DNA of 64,000 nucleotides from JBCBDX01 sp039822005 (GTDB taxonomy: Bacteria; Pseudomonadota; Alphaproteobacteria; Rhizobiales; Rhizobiaceae), in contig JBCBMZ010000008.1 in NCBI GenBank assembly GCA_039822005.1, forward strand, positions 76,570 to 140,569, in the 5' to 3' direction. A model generated the notes under the pieces. That model was given only the letters and a program-made list of their open reading frames with translations, ran no database searches and was not told where the DNA came from. Below are positions 45,416 through 54,099 of the stretch, piece after piece; position 1 is the first letter of the stretch; every line of letters begins with the position of its first letter. A program made the translations under genes and the position numbers.

Positions 45416-46594
45416 ATGGCAGTTCTAGAACACGACCGTTTCCGAAATTTCGTCTATGGCGTCGCACTGACGCTTATGATCGGCTTCGTTCTTTATATCG
45501 GCCAAAGTGTCTTTATACCTGTCATTGCCAGTGTGATTTTGGCCTACATCGTCATCGCGCTGGCACAACGTATGGGAGATATACCTTACATCGGCAAGTT
45601 GCTACCGGTGCCGATACGCTACCTGATTTCCATCGTGATCATTATTGCAATCATTTCAGCGTTTATCTTCCTCATCATCTCAAATATCAACCAGCTGATC
45701 GCCCTGACACCGCAATACCAGGTGCGCCTTTTGGAGATTATCCAGAACCTAACGGCATCATTTGGCGAGGAATTCGGCATTGAAACACAGCCGACCTGGG
45801 AGACCATCCGCCGTGATGTGTTTGGCGACATTTCCCTTCAGTCGCTGATCGGCTCGACAGTCACCTCGGTGTCTGTAATGGTCGGATCAACCTTTGTGAT
45901 CATCGTCTACACCGGTTTTGCCTTGGCGGAACGCCAACTTTTTGAAAGCAAGATGCGCAGACTGACATCCAATCCCGAAGAGAGCCGCCGCATCGTCGAG
46001 ATTGTCTCGATCATCAACACGCGGATCGGAGACTATCTCGTCACAAAAACCCTTGTGAATCTTATACTTGGCCTCCTGTCCTATCTGGTAATGGCATCCA
46101 TGGACCTGAACTTTGCGGCCTTTTGGGCGGTGGTCATCGCCTTGATGAATTTCGTTCCCTATGTCGGCTCGTTCCTCGGCGTGCTGTTTCCAACCGCCAT
46201 CGGCCTCGTAGAATTTCCCGAACTCACCATGGCGATTTTGCTGTTTGGCGGCCTCACAATTTGCCAAATCTTTGTTGGCAGCTTGATTGAACCGTCGATC
46301 ATGGGGCGCTCCCTGAATTTGAGCCCCTTTGTCATTTTGGTCGCCTTGACGTCTTGGGCATCATTGTGGGGCATTGCCGGCGCGCTCTTGTCAGTGCCTA
46401 TCACCGCCATCCTCGTGATCATTCTGTCCGAGTTTGAAGGTACACAACCCATTGCGATTATGCTGTCTCGCAATGGCAAAGTGGTGCAGCAAAGGCCAAC
46501 GCCCGCCAAGCCTGTTCCGATCACCCCCTCCAAACCACCGCAGGCACAACGCACGGAAGACCCGACCGATATTTTGTTCTCAGATCAGGACTGA
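45416..46594 (+). CDS. AI-2E family transporter (PerM-like permease)
   Basis: The 392-aa membrane protein has about eight helices, a large periplasmic/cytoplasmic loop (residues about 100-160), and the family motif FWAVVIALMNFVPYVGSFLGVLFPT (split) near 240, then LIEPSIMGRSLNLSPFVILVAL (near 295) and GIAGALLSVPITAIL. The ATG at 45416 gives the family start; a longer upstream reading is not conserved. Members export AI-2, act as Na+/H+ antiporters or permeases of unknown substrate, so a role here is not assigned. Confidence 0.85.
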   Translation: MAVLEHDRFRNFVYGVALTLMIGFVLYIGQSVFIPVIASVILAYIVIALAQRMGDIPYIGKLLPVPIRYLISIVIIIAIISAFIFLIISNINQLIALTPQYQVRLLEIIQNLTASFGEEFGIETQPTWETIRRDVFGDISLQSLIGSTVTSVSVMVGSTFVIIVYTGFALAERQLFESKMRRLTSNPEESRRIVEIVSIINTRIGDYLVTKTLVNLILGLLSYLVMASMDLNFAAFWAVVIALMNFVPYVGSFLGVLFPTAIGLVEFPELTMAILLFGGLTICQIFVGSLIEPSIMGRSLNLSPFVILVALTSWASLWGIAGALLSVPITAILVIILSEFEGTQPIAIMLSRNGKVVQQRPTPAKPVPITPSKPPQAQRTEDPTDILFSDQD

Positions 46595-46597
46595 GCG

Positions 46598-47848
46598 CTA
46601 AACCAACAAACCGGCGACGAGCTGATTGTCGGTGATGTCCTCCCAGACAAAGCCTTCACGCGTCATGCGCTCACCGAGAGCAACGAAGTTGGCTTCGTCG
46701 GACGTCTCGATCCCGATCAGTATGGAACCGAAATTTCGCGCCGACTTTTTCAGATACTCAAAACGGGCGATGTCGTCGTCCGGGCCAAGCATATTTAAGA
46801 AGTCTTTCAATGCACCAGGCCTCTGTGGCAACCGCAAAACGAAATACTTTTTCAGACCCGCATAGCGCAGCGCGCGTTCCTTGACTTCAGGAAGGCGTTC
46901 GAAATCAAAGTTGCCACCAGACGCAATGCAGACAATCGTCCGGCCCTTCATAACTTCGCGATCAAAGTCCTTGAGCGCATCGACTGCCATCACGCCCGCC
47001 GGCTCGAGCACCATCCCCTCGATGTTGAGCATGTCAATCAGCGAGGTACACAATCGGTCTTCCGAGATCAGGGAAACATCGTCCGCCGAATAGCGTTTGA
47101 GGACCTCAAATGTGTGCTTTCCAATGAGTGCAACCGATGCGCCATCGACGAAATTATCGACACGATCGAGCTTGACCCGCTCGCCTGCCGCAAGACTTGT
47201 TTTGAGGCTCGGTGCACCCTCAGGCTCTAACAGGCGGATCGCCGGCGACAGGCCCGCTGCCTCAAAATAGCGTGTCATGCCGCTGGACAGGCCCCCGCCG
47301 CCAACGGCGACCAGCAAGTGATCAATAGCGACATCGCCCATCTGTGCCATCAACTCATGGGCAACAGTGGCTTGTCCCTCAATAATGTCGGGATGATCAA
47401 AAGGAGGCACCATAACCGCGCCAGTCTCACGCGCATGGGCCAATGCCGCCGCATTACATTGGTCAAAAATGTCGCCAACCAGCTCGATAGAAACATGAGC
47501 CCCACCGAAAGCGCGTGTTTTATCGATTTTTTGCTGTGGCGTGGTGACCGGCATGAAGACAACGCCCTGCTTTTCCAATCGGTTGCAGACATAGGCAAAA
47601 CCCTGTGCATGATTGCCGGCAGAAGCGCACACGAATTGTTCAGCGCTGCCTCCGGTGGCTCTTTTACGAAAGAAATTGTACGCGCCTCGGATCTTGTAGG
47701 AGCGAACTGGAGAAAGGTCTTCACGTTTGAGGAATATGCGCGCGCCGTAAAGCTCCGACAAATATGCACTTTCCTGACAAGGCGTTGGATCAAACAGGCC
47801 GCGCATTGCATCGGCCGCTTTGGCAACGTCGTTCAAAAACTGGTTCAT
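46598..47848 (-). CDS. ilvA: Threonine dehydratase (threonine ammonia-lyase)
   Basis: IlvA turns threonine into 2-oxobutyrate, the first step of isoleucine synthesis. The 416-aa protein has the PLP lysine in SPVRSYKIRGAYNF (near residue 48) and the glycine loop VAVGGGGLSSG (near 185), and ends with an ACT-like domain (RPGALKDFLNMLGPDDDI..., residues about 335-416). I chose ATG 47848 by family length; a start 27 codons upstream is possible. Together with ilvD at 11.6 kb it serves branched-chain synthesis. Confidence 0.92.
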   Translation of the reverse strand: MNQFLNDVAKAADAMRGLFDPTPCQESAYLSELYGARIFLKREDLSPVRSYKIRGAYNFFRKRATGGSAEQFVCASAGNHAQGFAYVCNRLEKQGVVFMPVTTPQQKIDKTRAFGGAHVSIELVGDIFDQCNAAALAHARETGAVMVPPFDHPDIIEGQATVAHELMAQMGDVAIDHLLVAVGGGGLSSGMTRYFEAAGLSPAIRLLEPEGAPSLKTSLAAGERVKLDRVDNFVDGASVALIGKHTFEVLKRYSADDVSLISEDRLCTSLIDMLNIEGMVLEPAGVMAVDALKDFDREVMKGRTIVCIASGGNFDFERLPEVKERALRYAGLKKYFVLRLPQRPGALKDFLNMLGPDDDIARFEYLKKSARNFGSILIGIETSDEANFVALGERMTREGFVWEDITDNQLVAGLLV

Positions 47849-47967
47849 TCCCGCCAAGACCTTTTTCACGAGAAACAGTTGGGCATCAAAAGCTTCAGGT
47901 GTATACGCGCGCAAAGTCATTGGCCACAATGGGCGAACGAATAATGAAGCGGGAGCCAGTCTAGCGA

Positions 47968-49425
47968 ATGAATGGCACCATGGTGCGCAATTCGGTGCAC
48001 ATTAGCGCGATCTTTGCCTTTTATTTGGCAACAATGATGCTGATACCAGGGCTGGTAGACCTGTACTACCAAAACCCGGATTGGCAGGTATTTGCGCTGT
48101 CATCAGCCATTGTCGGCGCTATCGCTGCACTTCTTGCGGTGGCTACGCGTTCCGGCCCGCCCGTCGTGTCGACGCGTTTCACCTTTTTGTTGGTCAATAT
48201 GCTCTGGGTAACGTTTGCCGTCGCGGCGACGTTGCCCTTCTATTTCTCGGAACTCGACATCTCTCTGGCTGATGCTTTCTTTGAGGCGGTCTCCGGCGCT
48301 ACGGCTTCTGGCTCAACGGTGCTTTCAGGGCTCGATACAATGCCGCCCGGCATTCTATTGTGGCGCTCCATGTTACAATGGATCGGCGGCCTTGGCGTGA
48401 TCGTGTTGGGGCTGTTCATTTTACCATTCTTGCGCATTGGCGGCTCGTCTTTTTTCAAGATCGAATCATCGGACCGCTATGATCGGCCATTTGCCCGGTT
48501 TTCCACCTACGCAACGTCCGTCGTCGGCATTTACACCGCACTCACGGTTCTGTGCGCCACTCTTTACGCGCGCGCCGGAATGAGCGGGTTCGACGCGATC
48601 AATCATGCCATGACCACCATGGCTTCCGGTGGCTTTTCGACCCACGACCGATCGATGGGTTTCTTCAACAATCCGACCATCCACTGGATCGCGATTGTGT
48701 TTATGTTAATTGCTGCCTTGCCCTTTACAGCGCTCATCGTGTTGGCGCTTCGCTCGCGCTTTGACACGTTCCGCGACAATCAGGTCATCATCATGATGCT
48801 CTATACAGCGGGCCTGGCGCTGATGCTCATTGTGCAACTTGACGTATCGGGAACGATGGATTTTCAGGAATCCTTCACCAAGGCCAGTTTCACGGTCGTC
48901 TCCATAGTCACCACCACCGGTTATGCAATTGATGACTATATGCAGTGGAACTCACCATTCACCGTCGCCCTTCTCTTGCTGGCAACGTCCCTTGGTGGCT
49001 GCGCCGGTTCCACCACCGGAGGCATCAAGGCGGCACGCTGGATCGTCCTGTTTGGCGTGATCAAGCGGAGCTTGGAGAACTTCATCTATCCCCACGCGAT
49101 CCGGACCGTGCGTTCCGGATCCATCTCCGTGTCCGACCAAGTGCAATATGTAACACTGATGTTCTTTGGCACGTTCTTTGCTCTTTGGGGTATCGGTACG
49201 GTAGTGCTCGCCATGACCGGAGCAGATTTCATCACCGCAGTCTCCGGTTCTCTCACGGCGCTTTCCAATGTTGGTCCCGGCCTTGGCCCGGAAATTGGTC
49301 CTGCCGGTAATTTCGGCGGCTTGGCCGAAAGTGCCAAGTGGATATTGAGCTTCGGGATGCTGCTGGGCCGCTTGGAGCTCTTTACTGTGCTCGTGCTGCT
49401 AAGCCCTGCTTTCTGGCGTGACTAG
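47968..49425 (+). CDS. trkH: TrkH-type potassium uptake protein
   Basis: TrkH forms the K+ pore of the Trk system, gated by TrkA (not in this window). The 485-aa protein has four pore repeats, each with the selectivity-filter Gly: SGATASGSTVL (near 112), TTMASGGFST (near 220), SIVTTTGYAID (near 313) and LTALSNVGPGLGP (near 432). Length fits. A second in-frame ATG 12 bp later is possible. It diverges from ilvA. Confidence 0.93.
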   Translation: MNGTMVRNSVHISAIFAFYLATMMLIPGLVDLYYQNPDWQVFALSSAIVGAIAALLAVATRSGPPVVSTRFTFLLVNMLWVTFAVAATLPFYFSELDISLADAFFEAVSGATASGSTVLSGLDTMPPGILLWRSMLQWIGGLGVIVLGLFILPFLRIGGSSFFKIESSDRYDRPFARFSTYATSVVGIYTALTVLCATLYARAGMSGFDAINHAMTTMASGGFSTHDRSMGFFNNPTIHWIAIVFMLIAALPFTALIVLALRSRFDTFRDNQVIIMMLYTAGLALMLIVQLDVSGTMDFQESFTKASFTVVSIVTTTGYAIDDYMQWNSPFTVALLLLATSLGGCAGSTTGGIKAARWIVLFGVIKRSLENFIYPHAIRTVRSGSISVSDQVQYVTLMFFGTFFALWGIGTVVLAMTGADFITAVSGSLTALSNVGPGLGPEIGPAGNFGGLAESAKWILSFGMLLGRLELFTVLVLLSPAFWRD

Positions 49426-49649
49426 CCAATTGCGCGAATCACTTCGAAAAAATGGAAGTGACAGGCGATAAGCAAAGTCACTATTGCGCGCTTACGTTCG
49501 AGCGAAGTCAACATACGTTTCGATATAGCAGTATGCACTACATCCAAATGAAAAAGTAATATAAATATCTTCATTTGACTACATTGACTTCAAATCAACG
49601 AAACATTTGATAGCGCCGAGCCCTCCCAATATTATTTAAGGAAAACATA

Positions 49650-49868
49650 ATGAATGCAAAAAGCAGCGCACACAACGCGCTATTGGAAAGTCTAATGGGC
49701 CCTAGGTTCAACGGTAAAGCGCTCATATCACCTGATGTGATCACCAAAATATCAGCAGAAATATCTCAACTTGAGTTACACAACGCAAAAATGTCAATTG
49801 AAGTCGAAAGTCTGAGAAGAACATCAAATCGAGGAAATAACAGCACCGACTCGATTGATTTCACCTAA
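49650..49868 (+). CDS. Small protein of unknown function in an AT-rich stretch
   Basis: The 72-aa product (start MNAKSSAHNALLE) is predicted largely helical with a heptad-like middle (VITKISAEISQLELHNAKMSIEVESLRR) and no membrane helix or Cys. AAGGA lies 7 nt before the ATG. The surroundings (49426-49937) are clearly more AT-rich than the rest of the window, hinting at foreign or lightly selected DNA. I do not recognise it. Confidence 0.5.
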   Translation: MNAKSSAHNALLESLMGPRFNGKALISPDVITKISAEISQLELHNAKMSIEVESLRRTSNRGNNSTDSIDFT

Positions 49869-49937
49869 AATATAATCTGACAGAAAGCTTTATTAATATT
49901 CAAAAATGGCGGCGAAAATACATTCGTCGCCAACACG

Positions 49938-51734
49938 TCAGATCAAAACATCCACACGTTCAAAAGTGCGCACATCCACCAAACCAATGTCGGAAATGCG
50001 CAATTCCGGTATCACCACCAGGGCCAACAGCGAATGCTGCATAAAGGCATTGTTAAGGGTGCAACCCATGTCACGCATGGCTTCATTCAGCTTTTCGGCT
50101 TTCGCGGCTACAATCTCGGCACGTTCATCGCTCATAAGCCCAGCAATCGGCAGCTCAACGAGCGCCAGTTCCTTGCCTTCACTGACCATGATGGCACCGC
50201 CACCGACTTCTCCAAGTCGGTTGGCCGCTTTCGCCATGTCCGAATTATTAGTGCCGACAACAATTATATGGTGGCTGTCATGGGCAACCGTGGAAGCGAT
50301 CGCACAATCTCGTGTGTAGCCGAAGCCCGAGACAAAGGCGTTGGCAACCCCGCCGGTCGCGCGGTGGCGTTCCACCAGCGCAATTTGGCAAATATCATTA
50401 GGTCGATCCATCTGAACAACGCCCTCTTCGACCGGCAGAGCAGCCTCCAACGCTTTGGTGGGTGCCTGGTTTTCAACAACCCCAATCACACGGGCCTTCA
50501 CTTTCGCCAAACCCGCAGGCGCACCTATGGCAAAATCATCGCCGCTCAGTGTCTTGCCGAGGTTGACCGTTTGCTTGGCAGTCGAGGGATAGTCGTAGGC
50601 AGGCACGTCAACCGAAAGGCTTCCGCTCTGGGCCAGGACAATACCGCGTGCGTACACAGCATCAATCGTCAGGTCGGCAAGGTCGGACACCAGCAGGAAG
50701 TCGGCACGGCGCCCCGGCGCGATGGATCCCAGTTCCCGCTCCAAGCGGAAATGCTGCGCGGTGTTGATCGTCGCCATCTGGATCGCGGTAACGGGCTTTA
50801 GCCCCTGCGCAATAGCATGGCGAACCACGCGGTTCATATGGCCTTCATTGACCAACGTGCCGGAATGGCAGTCATCGGTACACAAAATGAAGTTGCGCGG
50901 ATCAAGCCCCTGTTCGGTGACCGCCTTGACTTGCTCGGCGACATCATACCAAGCCGATCCCAACCGAAGCATCGCCTTCATACCTTGACGCACGCGTGCG
51001 ACGGCGTCCTCGGCTCTGGTGCCTTCATGATCATCTTCCGGCCCGCCCGCCACATAGGCATGAAACGGCAAACCGAGATCCGGTAACGCATAGTGCCCGC
51101 CAACCGTTTTACCAGCTTCCACCGTTGCCGCGATTGCTCCCACCATGGTCTGGTCATTGGCCGCAACACCGGGAAAATTCATCACTTCACCCAGACCGAT
51201 AATGTTCGGCCAAGCCATGGCCTCCGAAATCTCCTGCGGCCCGAGCGACGCACCGGCATGTTCCAAGCCCGGAGCCGACGGCACACACGATGGCATCTGC
51301 ACGAAGACGTTTACAGGCATCGCCATCGCCTCGTCATGCATCAAACGCACGCCTTCAAGGCCCAGCACATTGGCTATCTCATGCGGGTCAACAAACATCG
51401 ATGTTGTCCCGTGAGGAATGACGGCACGGCAAAACTCGGTCACCGTCACCATGCCGCTTTCCACATGCATGTGCCCATCACAAAGGCCGGGCACCAAATA
51501 ACGCCCATGCGCTTCAATGACCGTTGTTTTGTCGCCGATGCAATGCGAAGCATCCGGCCCGCAATAGGCAAAACGGCCTTCAATGACAGCAAGATCGGTG
51601 CCGGAAATAATCTCACCGGAGTGCACGTTAACCCAACGGCCGTTGCGGACAACCAAGTCTGCGGCTTTGCGTCCGGCGGCGACATTGACCAGGTCAGAAG
51701 CGGTTGCAGTCCAGGGCTTTATGGCAACAGTCAT
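49938..51734 (-). CDS. ade: Adenine deaminase
   Basis: Ade converts adenine to hypoxanthine in purine salvage and belongs to the amidohydrolase superfamily. The 598-aa protein has the metal-binding HxH in LCDGHMHVESGMV (near 85), downstream metal residues in FILCTDDCHSGTLV (near 295) and a C-terminal adenine deaminase domain with FGYTRDCAIASTVAHDSHHIIVVGTN (split, near 490). I chose ATG 51734 because GAGGAA lies 6 nt upstream and the length then fits. It lies between trkH and hemN with no obvious partners. Confidence 0.92.
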   Translation of the reverse strand: MTVAIKPWTATASDLVNVAAGRKAADLVVRNGRWVNVHSGEIISGTDLAVIEGRFAYCGPDASHCIGDKTTVIEAHGRYLVPGLCDGHMHVESGMVTVTEFCRAVIPHGTTSMFVDPHEIANVLGLEGVRLMHDEAMAMPVNVFVQMPSCVPSAPGLEHAGASLGPQEISEAMAWPNIIGLGEVMNFPGVAANDQTMVGAIAATVEAGKTVGGHYALPDLGLPFHAYVAGGPEDDHEGTRAEDAVARVRQGMKAMLRLGSAWYDVAEQVKAVTEQGLDPRNFILCTDDCHSGTLVNEGHMNRVVRHAIAQGLKPVTAIQMATINTAQHFRLERELGSIAPGRRADFLLVSDLADLTIDAVYARGIVLAQSGSLSVDVPAYDYPSTAKQTVNLGKTLSGDDFAIGAPAGLAKVKARVIGVVENQAPTKALEAALPVEEGVVQMDRPNDICQIALVERHRATGGVANAFVSGFGYTRDCAIASTVAHDSHHIIVVGTNNSDMAKAANRLGEVGGGAIMVSEGKELALVELPIAGLMSDERAEIVAAKAEKLNEAMRDMGCTLNNAFMQHSLLALVVIPELRISDIGLVDVRTFERVDVLI

Positions 51735-51855
51735 GGCAATTCCTCTCGCCCGTGACTGTGCCACGCACGACCGGAAAGGCAAGAACTTGATGGTGACCAC
51801 AACACGATCGAGCGCGCGACGGGACTATTCAGTGACGCCTTTTGTTGCTGTCACG

Positions 51856-53211
51856 CTAAATCGCGGCGCTGTGGATGTGATCTTCGTGAAGGGCCTGGTC
51901 AAAGTGCGCCGCGATCACCCGAGCCAGCGCTTCCATGCCCGGCTGCAGCATGATTTGTGACCCGTTGCGATGCAGCGCATTTGGGAACACAGTCACCAAC
52001 TCCTGGACAAGGCACGGGATCTTCGCAGCAAATTGCGCATGATCCTTCAAAAGGCTCATCTCGTCCAATTTGCCACGGCACATAACCTGATCGATGACGT
52101 CGGCCACCAACAAGTCCTCTTCGTCGATGACATAGCCTTTGTGGCCTGCAAGTCCATGATCGCGCACACGCTGTTGGTAGGCAGCCGTAGCAACCGCATT
52201 CTGGATGTAACCCTTGGGGTATTTGGAAATCGCTGATGCACCAAAGCCAATCAGTGTCTCACACGGATCGTCCGTGTAGCCCTGAAAATTGCGCCGCATC
52301 TTGCCATCGCGCGCGGCAATGGCCAGACTGTCGGTCTCGACGACAAAATGGTCGATGCCAAGCGGCATATAGCCAAGCTCAACAAGATGTTCTTTGGCAA
52401 TTTGGGCCGCCTCAAAGCGTTCCAGTGGATCAGGCAATTCATCTTCAGGAATCATGACCTGCCGTTTGGACATATGCGGGACATGCGCATAGCCATAAAG
52501 CGCAATCCGCTCTGGCTGCACGACAGAAACCTGCTCAAGCGTTTTGACAAGCGTGTCGGCTGTTTGAAACGGAAGTCCGTAAAGCAGGTCGATATTGAGG
52601 CTTCCGACCCCACCACCACGCAGATGGTCGACAACCCTGCGCGTTTCCTCAAAACTCTGCAATCGGCCAATGGCTTCTTGCACTTTCAGGTCAAAATCCT
52701 GCACGCCGATGCTGGCCCGGTTCATGCCTCTTGTTTCCAGAAAGTCGAGCAGTTCGGGCGCGGCTTCCGTTGGGTCGATTTCTACCGAAAATTCATAGTC
52801 GTCGCTTTTCGCAAAATGTGTCTCGATCGCATCCAGCAAACGGGTCATTTGCGCAACACTCAATAGTGTGGGCGTCCCCCCGCCCAAATGGAGCCTACCC
52901 ATGGGAACGGCTTTTGGCAAAAGTCTGGCAACAGCTTCAATTTCTCGGATCAAATCAACCAGATAACCATCGACGGGGTGAAGGGTCTGGGTACCCTGCG
53001 TACGGCAAGCACAGAACCAGCACAGACGGCGACAAAAAGGGATGTGAACATAGAGGGATACGGGCTTTTCCGGCGCTGTTTGTGAAAGCCAATCATGCTG
53101 GAAACGTGCACCGACATTCGGCAAGAACCGGTTCGCCGGCGGATAGCTCGTGTAACGCGGAACCTTCGCGTCAAAGAGACCATAGTCCCGGAGTATGTTT
53201 ACATTTTCCAT
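51856..53211 (-). CDS. hemN: Oxygen-independent coproporphyrinogen III oxidase
   Basis: HemN makes heme when oxygen is low, needed for the cytochromes encoded next door. It is a radical SAM enzyme: the 4Fe-4S motif CRRLCWFCAC (CxxxCxxCxC) is near residue 59, with the SAM loop LHLGGGTPTLL (near 105) and the C-terminal HemN domain. 451 aa. It diverges from fnr, and the shared 52-bp spacer contains a perfect FNR box, so it is very likely induced anaerobically. Confidence 0.95.
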   Translation of the reverse strand: MENVNILRDYGLFDAKVPRYTSYPPANRFLPNVGARFQHDWLSQTAPEKPVSLYVHIPFCRRLCWFCACRTQGTQTLHPVDGYLVDLIREIEAVARLLPKAVPMGRLHLGGGTPTLLSVAQMTRLLDAIETHFAKSDDYEFSVEIDPTEAAPELLDFLETRGMNRASIGVQDFDLKVQEAIGRLQSFEETRRVVDHLRGGGVGSLNIDLLYGLPFQTADTLVKTLEQVSVVQPERIALYGYAHVPHMSKRQVMIPEDELPDPLERFEAAQIAKEHLVELGYMPLGIDHFVVETDSLAIAARDGKMRRNFQGYTDDPCETLIGFGASAISKYPKGYIQNAVATAAYQQRVRDHGLAGHKGYVIDEEDLLVADVIDQVMCRGKLDEMSLLKDHAQFAAKIPCLVQELVTVFPNALHRNGSQIMLQPGMEALARVIAAHFDQALHEDHIHSAAI

Positions 53212-53244
53212 GCCTGGAGGTTAGCGTGCAAACCAATCGGGACA

Positions 53245-53258
53245 TTGATGCAGATCAA
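53245..53258. promoter_or_regulatory. FNR box between hemN and fnr
   Basis: TTGAT-GCAG-ATCAA is a perfect FNR/FixK palindrome. It ends 5 bp before the fnr ATG and its centre is 40 bp before the hemN ATG. Near the fnr start it probably blocks fnr (autorepression) and may activate hemN. Confidence 0.8.
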
Positions 53259-53263
53259 CTAAA

Positions 53264-53992
53264 ATGAACATGGCATTTAATGAACGGGACAAATGCAGCG
53301 CATGCCCTATCAGGCATAGAGCGGTTTGCGCACACTGCGATGACGACGAACTTTTGATATTGGAGTCGATCAAGACTTATTCAACATTTGAGGCCGGTCA
53401 GCCCATCATTTGGCGGGGCGATGAACTGACGAGTTTTTCGTCCGTCGTTTCTGGAATCGCCTCCCTTTCCCGCACCATGGAAGACGGTCGCACACAAGTT
53501 GTGGGGCTTTTGTTGCCGTCCGATTTCATTGGCCGTCCCGGGCGTGACACTGTTGATTTCGATGTCACTGCTGTAAACGACGTGACCCTTTGCCAGTTCC
53601 GCCGCAAACCATTTGAAAAAATTGTTGCAGATACACCTCATATTGCCCAGCGCATGCTTGAGATGGCTCTGGACGAATTAAACGCAGCCCGCGAATGGAT
53701 GGTGTTGCTCGGGCGCAAGACCGCGCGCGAGAAAATCGCGACGTTCCTCGAAATGGTTGTCCGCCGCAATACGGTGGCCGAAAATTCGATAAACAACCAT
53801 TCATTGCCGCTGACCCGCGAAGAAATCGCGAACTTTCTCGGGCTGACGCTAGAGACCGTGAGTCGCCAACTCTCGGCGATGAAAAAAGACGGCATCATCG
53901 AGTTTATGGATCGCCGCCGCTTTGTTGTCACTGATATGCGCGCCCTTCATATGGCCAGCGGCGACGATGCCGATGGCGGCGTCTTGTTCTGA
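53264..53992 (+). CDS. fnrN: FNR-type oxygen-sensing regulator (FnrN/FnrL)
   Basis: This regulator carries an oxygen-sensitive 4Fe-4S cluster. The 242-aa protein has N-terminal cysteines C11, C14, C22 (CxxC-x7-C) plus C25, a cAMP-binding-type sensor domain with a further Cys near 110 (VTLCQF), and a C-terminal winged helix with the FNR-like recognition helix TLETVSRQLS (E..SR), which fits TTGAT-N4-ATCAA sites. Cluster and recognition residues mark it as FnrN/FnrL rather than the cysteine-less FixK. A second ATG lies 6 bp later. Confidence 0.92.
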   Translation: MNMAFNERDKCSACPIRHRAVCAHCDDDELLILESIKTYSTFEAGQPIIWRGDELTSFSSVVSGIASLSRTMEDGRTQVVGLLLPSDFIGRPGRDTVDFDVTAVNDVTLCQFRRKPFEKIVADTPHIAQRMLEMALDELNAAREWMVLLGRKTAREKIATFLEMVVRRNTVAENSINNHSLPLTREEIANFLGLTLETVSRQLSAMKKDGIIEFMDRRRFVVTDMRALHMASGDDADGGVLF

Positions 53993-54002
53993 TCTGTCGG
54001 CA

Positions 54003-54016
54003 TTGACCTAGATCAA
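54003..54016 (+). promoter_or_regulatory. FNR box of the ccoN promoter
   Basis: TTGAC-CTAG-ATCAA (one mismatch in the left arm) lies 84-97 bp before the ccoN ATG, a distance that fits activation from -41.5 with a ~50-nt leader. Confidence 0.75.
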
Positions 54017-54099
54017 GGTACGGCCCTTCGGTTCCATCCTAACCAGTAGCCCAATGTGGACTTGTGTCCGCATTCGCGAGCAATTGGAGAGGGATCGGA

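Noticed and set aside
49576..49596. TTGAC...ATCAA near the small AT-rich gene as an FNR box
   Set aside because: The spacing is 5 instead of 4 bases and the region is AT-rich, so a chance match is likely.
50034..50801. Long plus-strand open frame across ade
   Set aside because: Antisense to the clearly conserved adenine deaminase; no family likeness or ribosome site.
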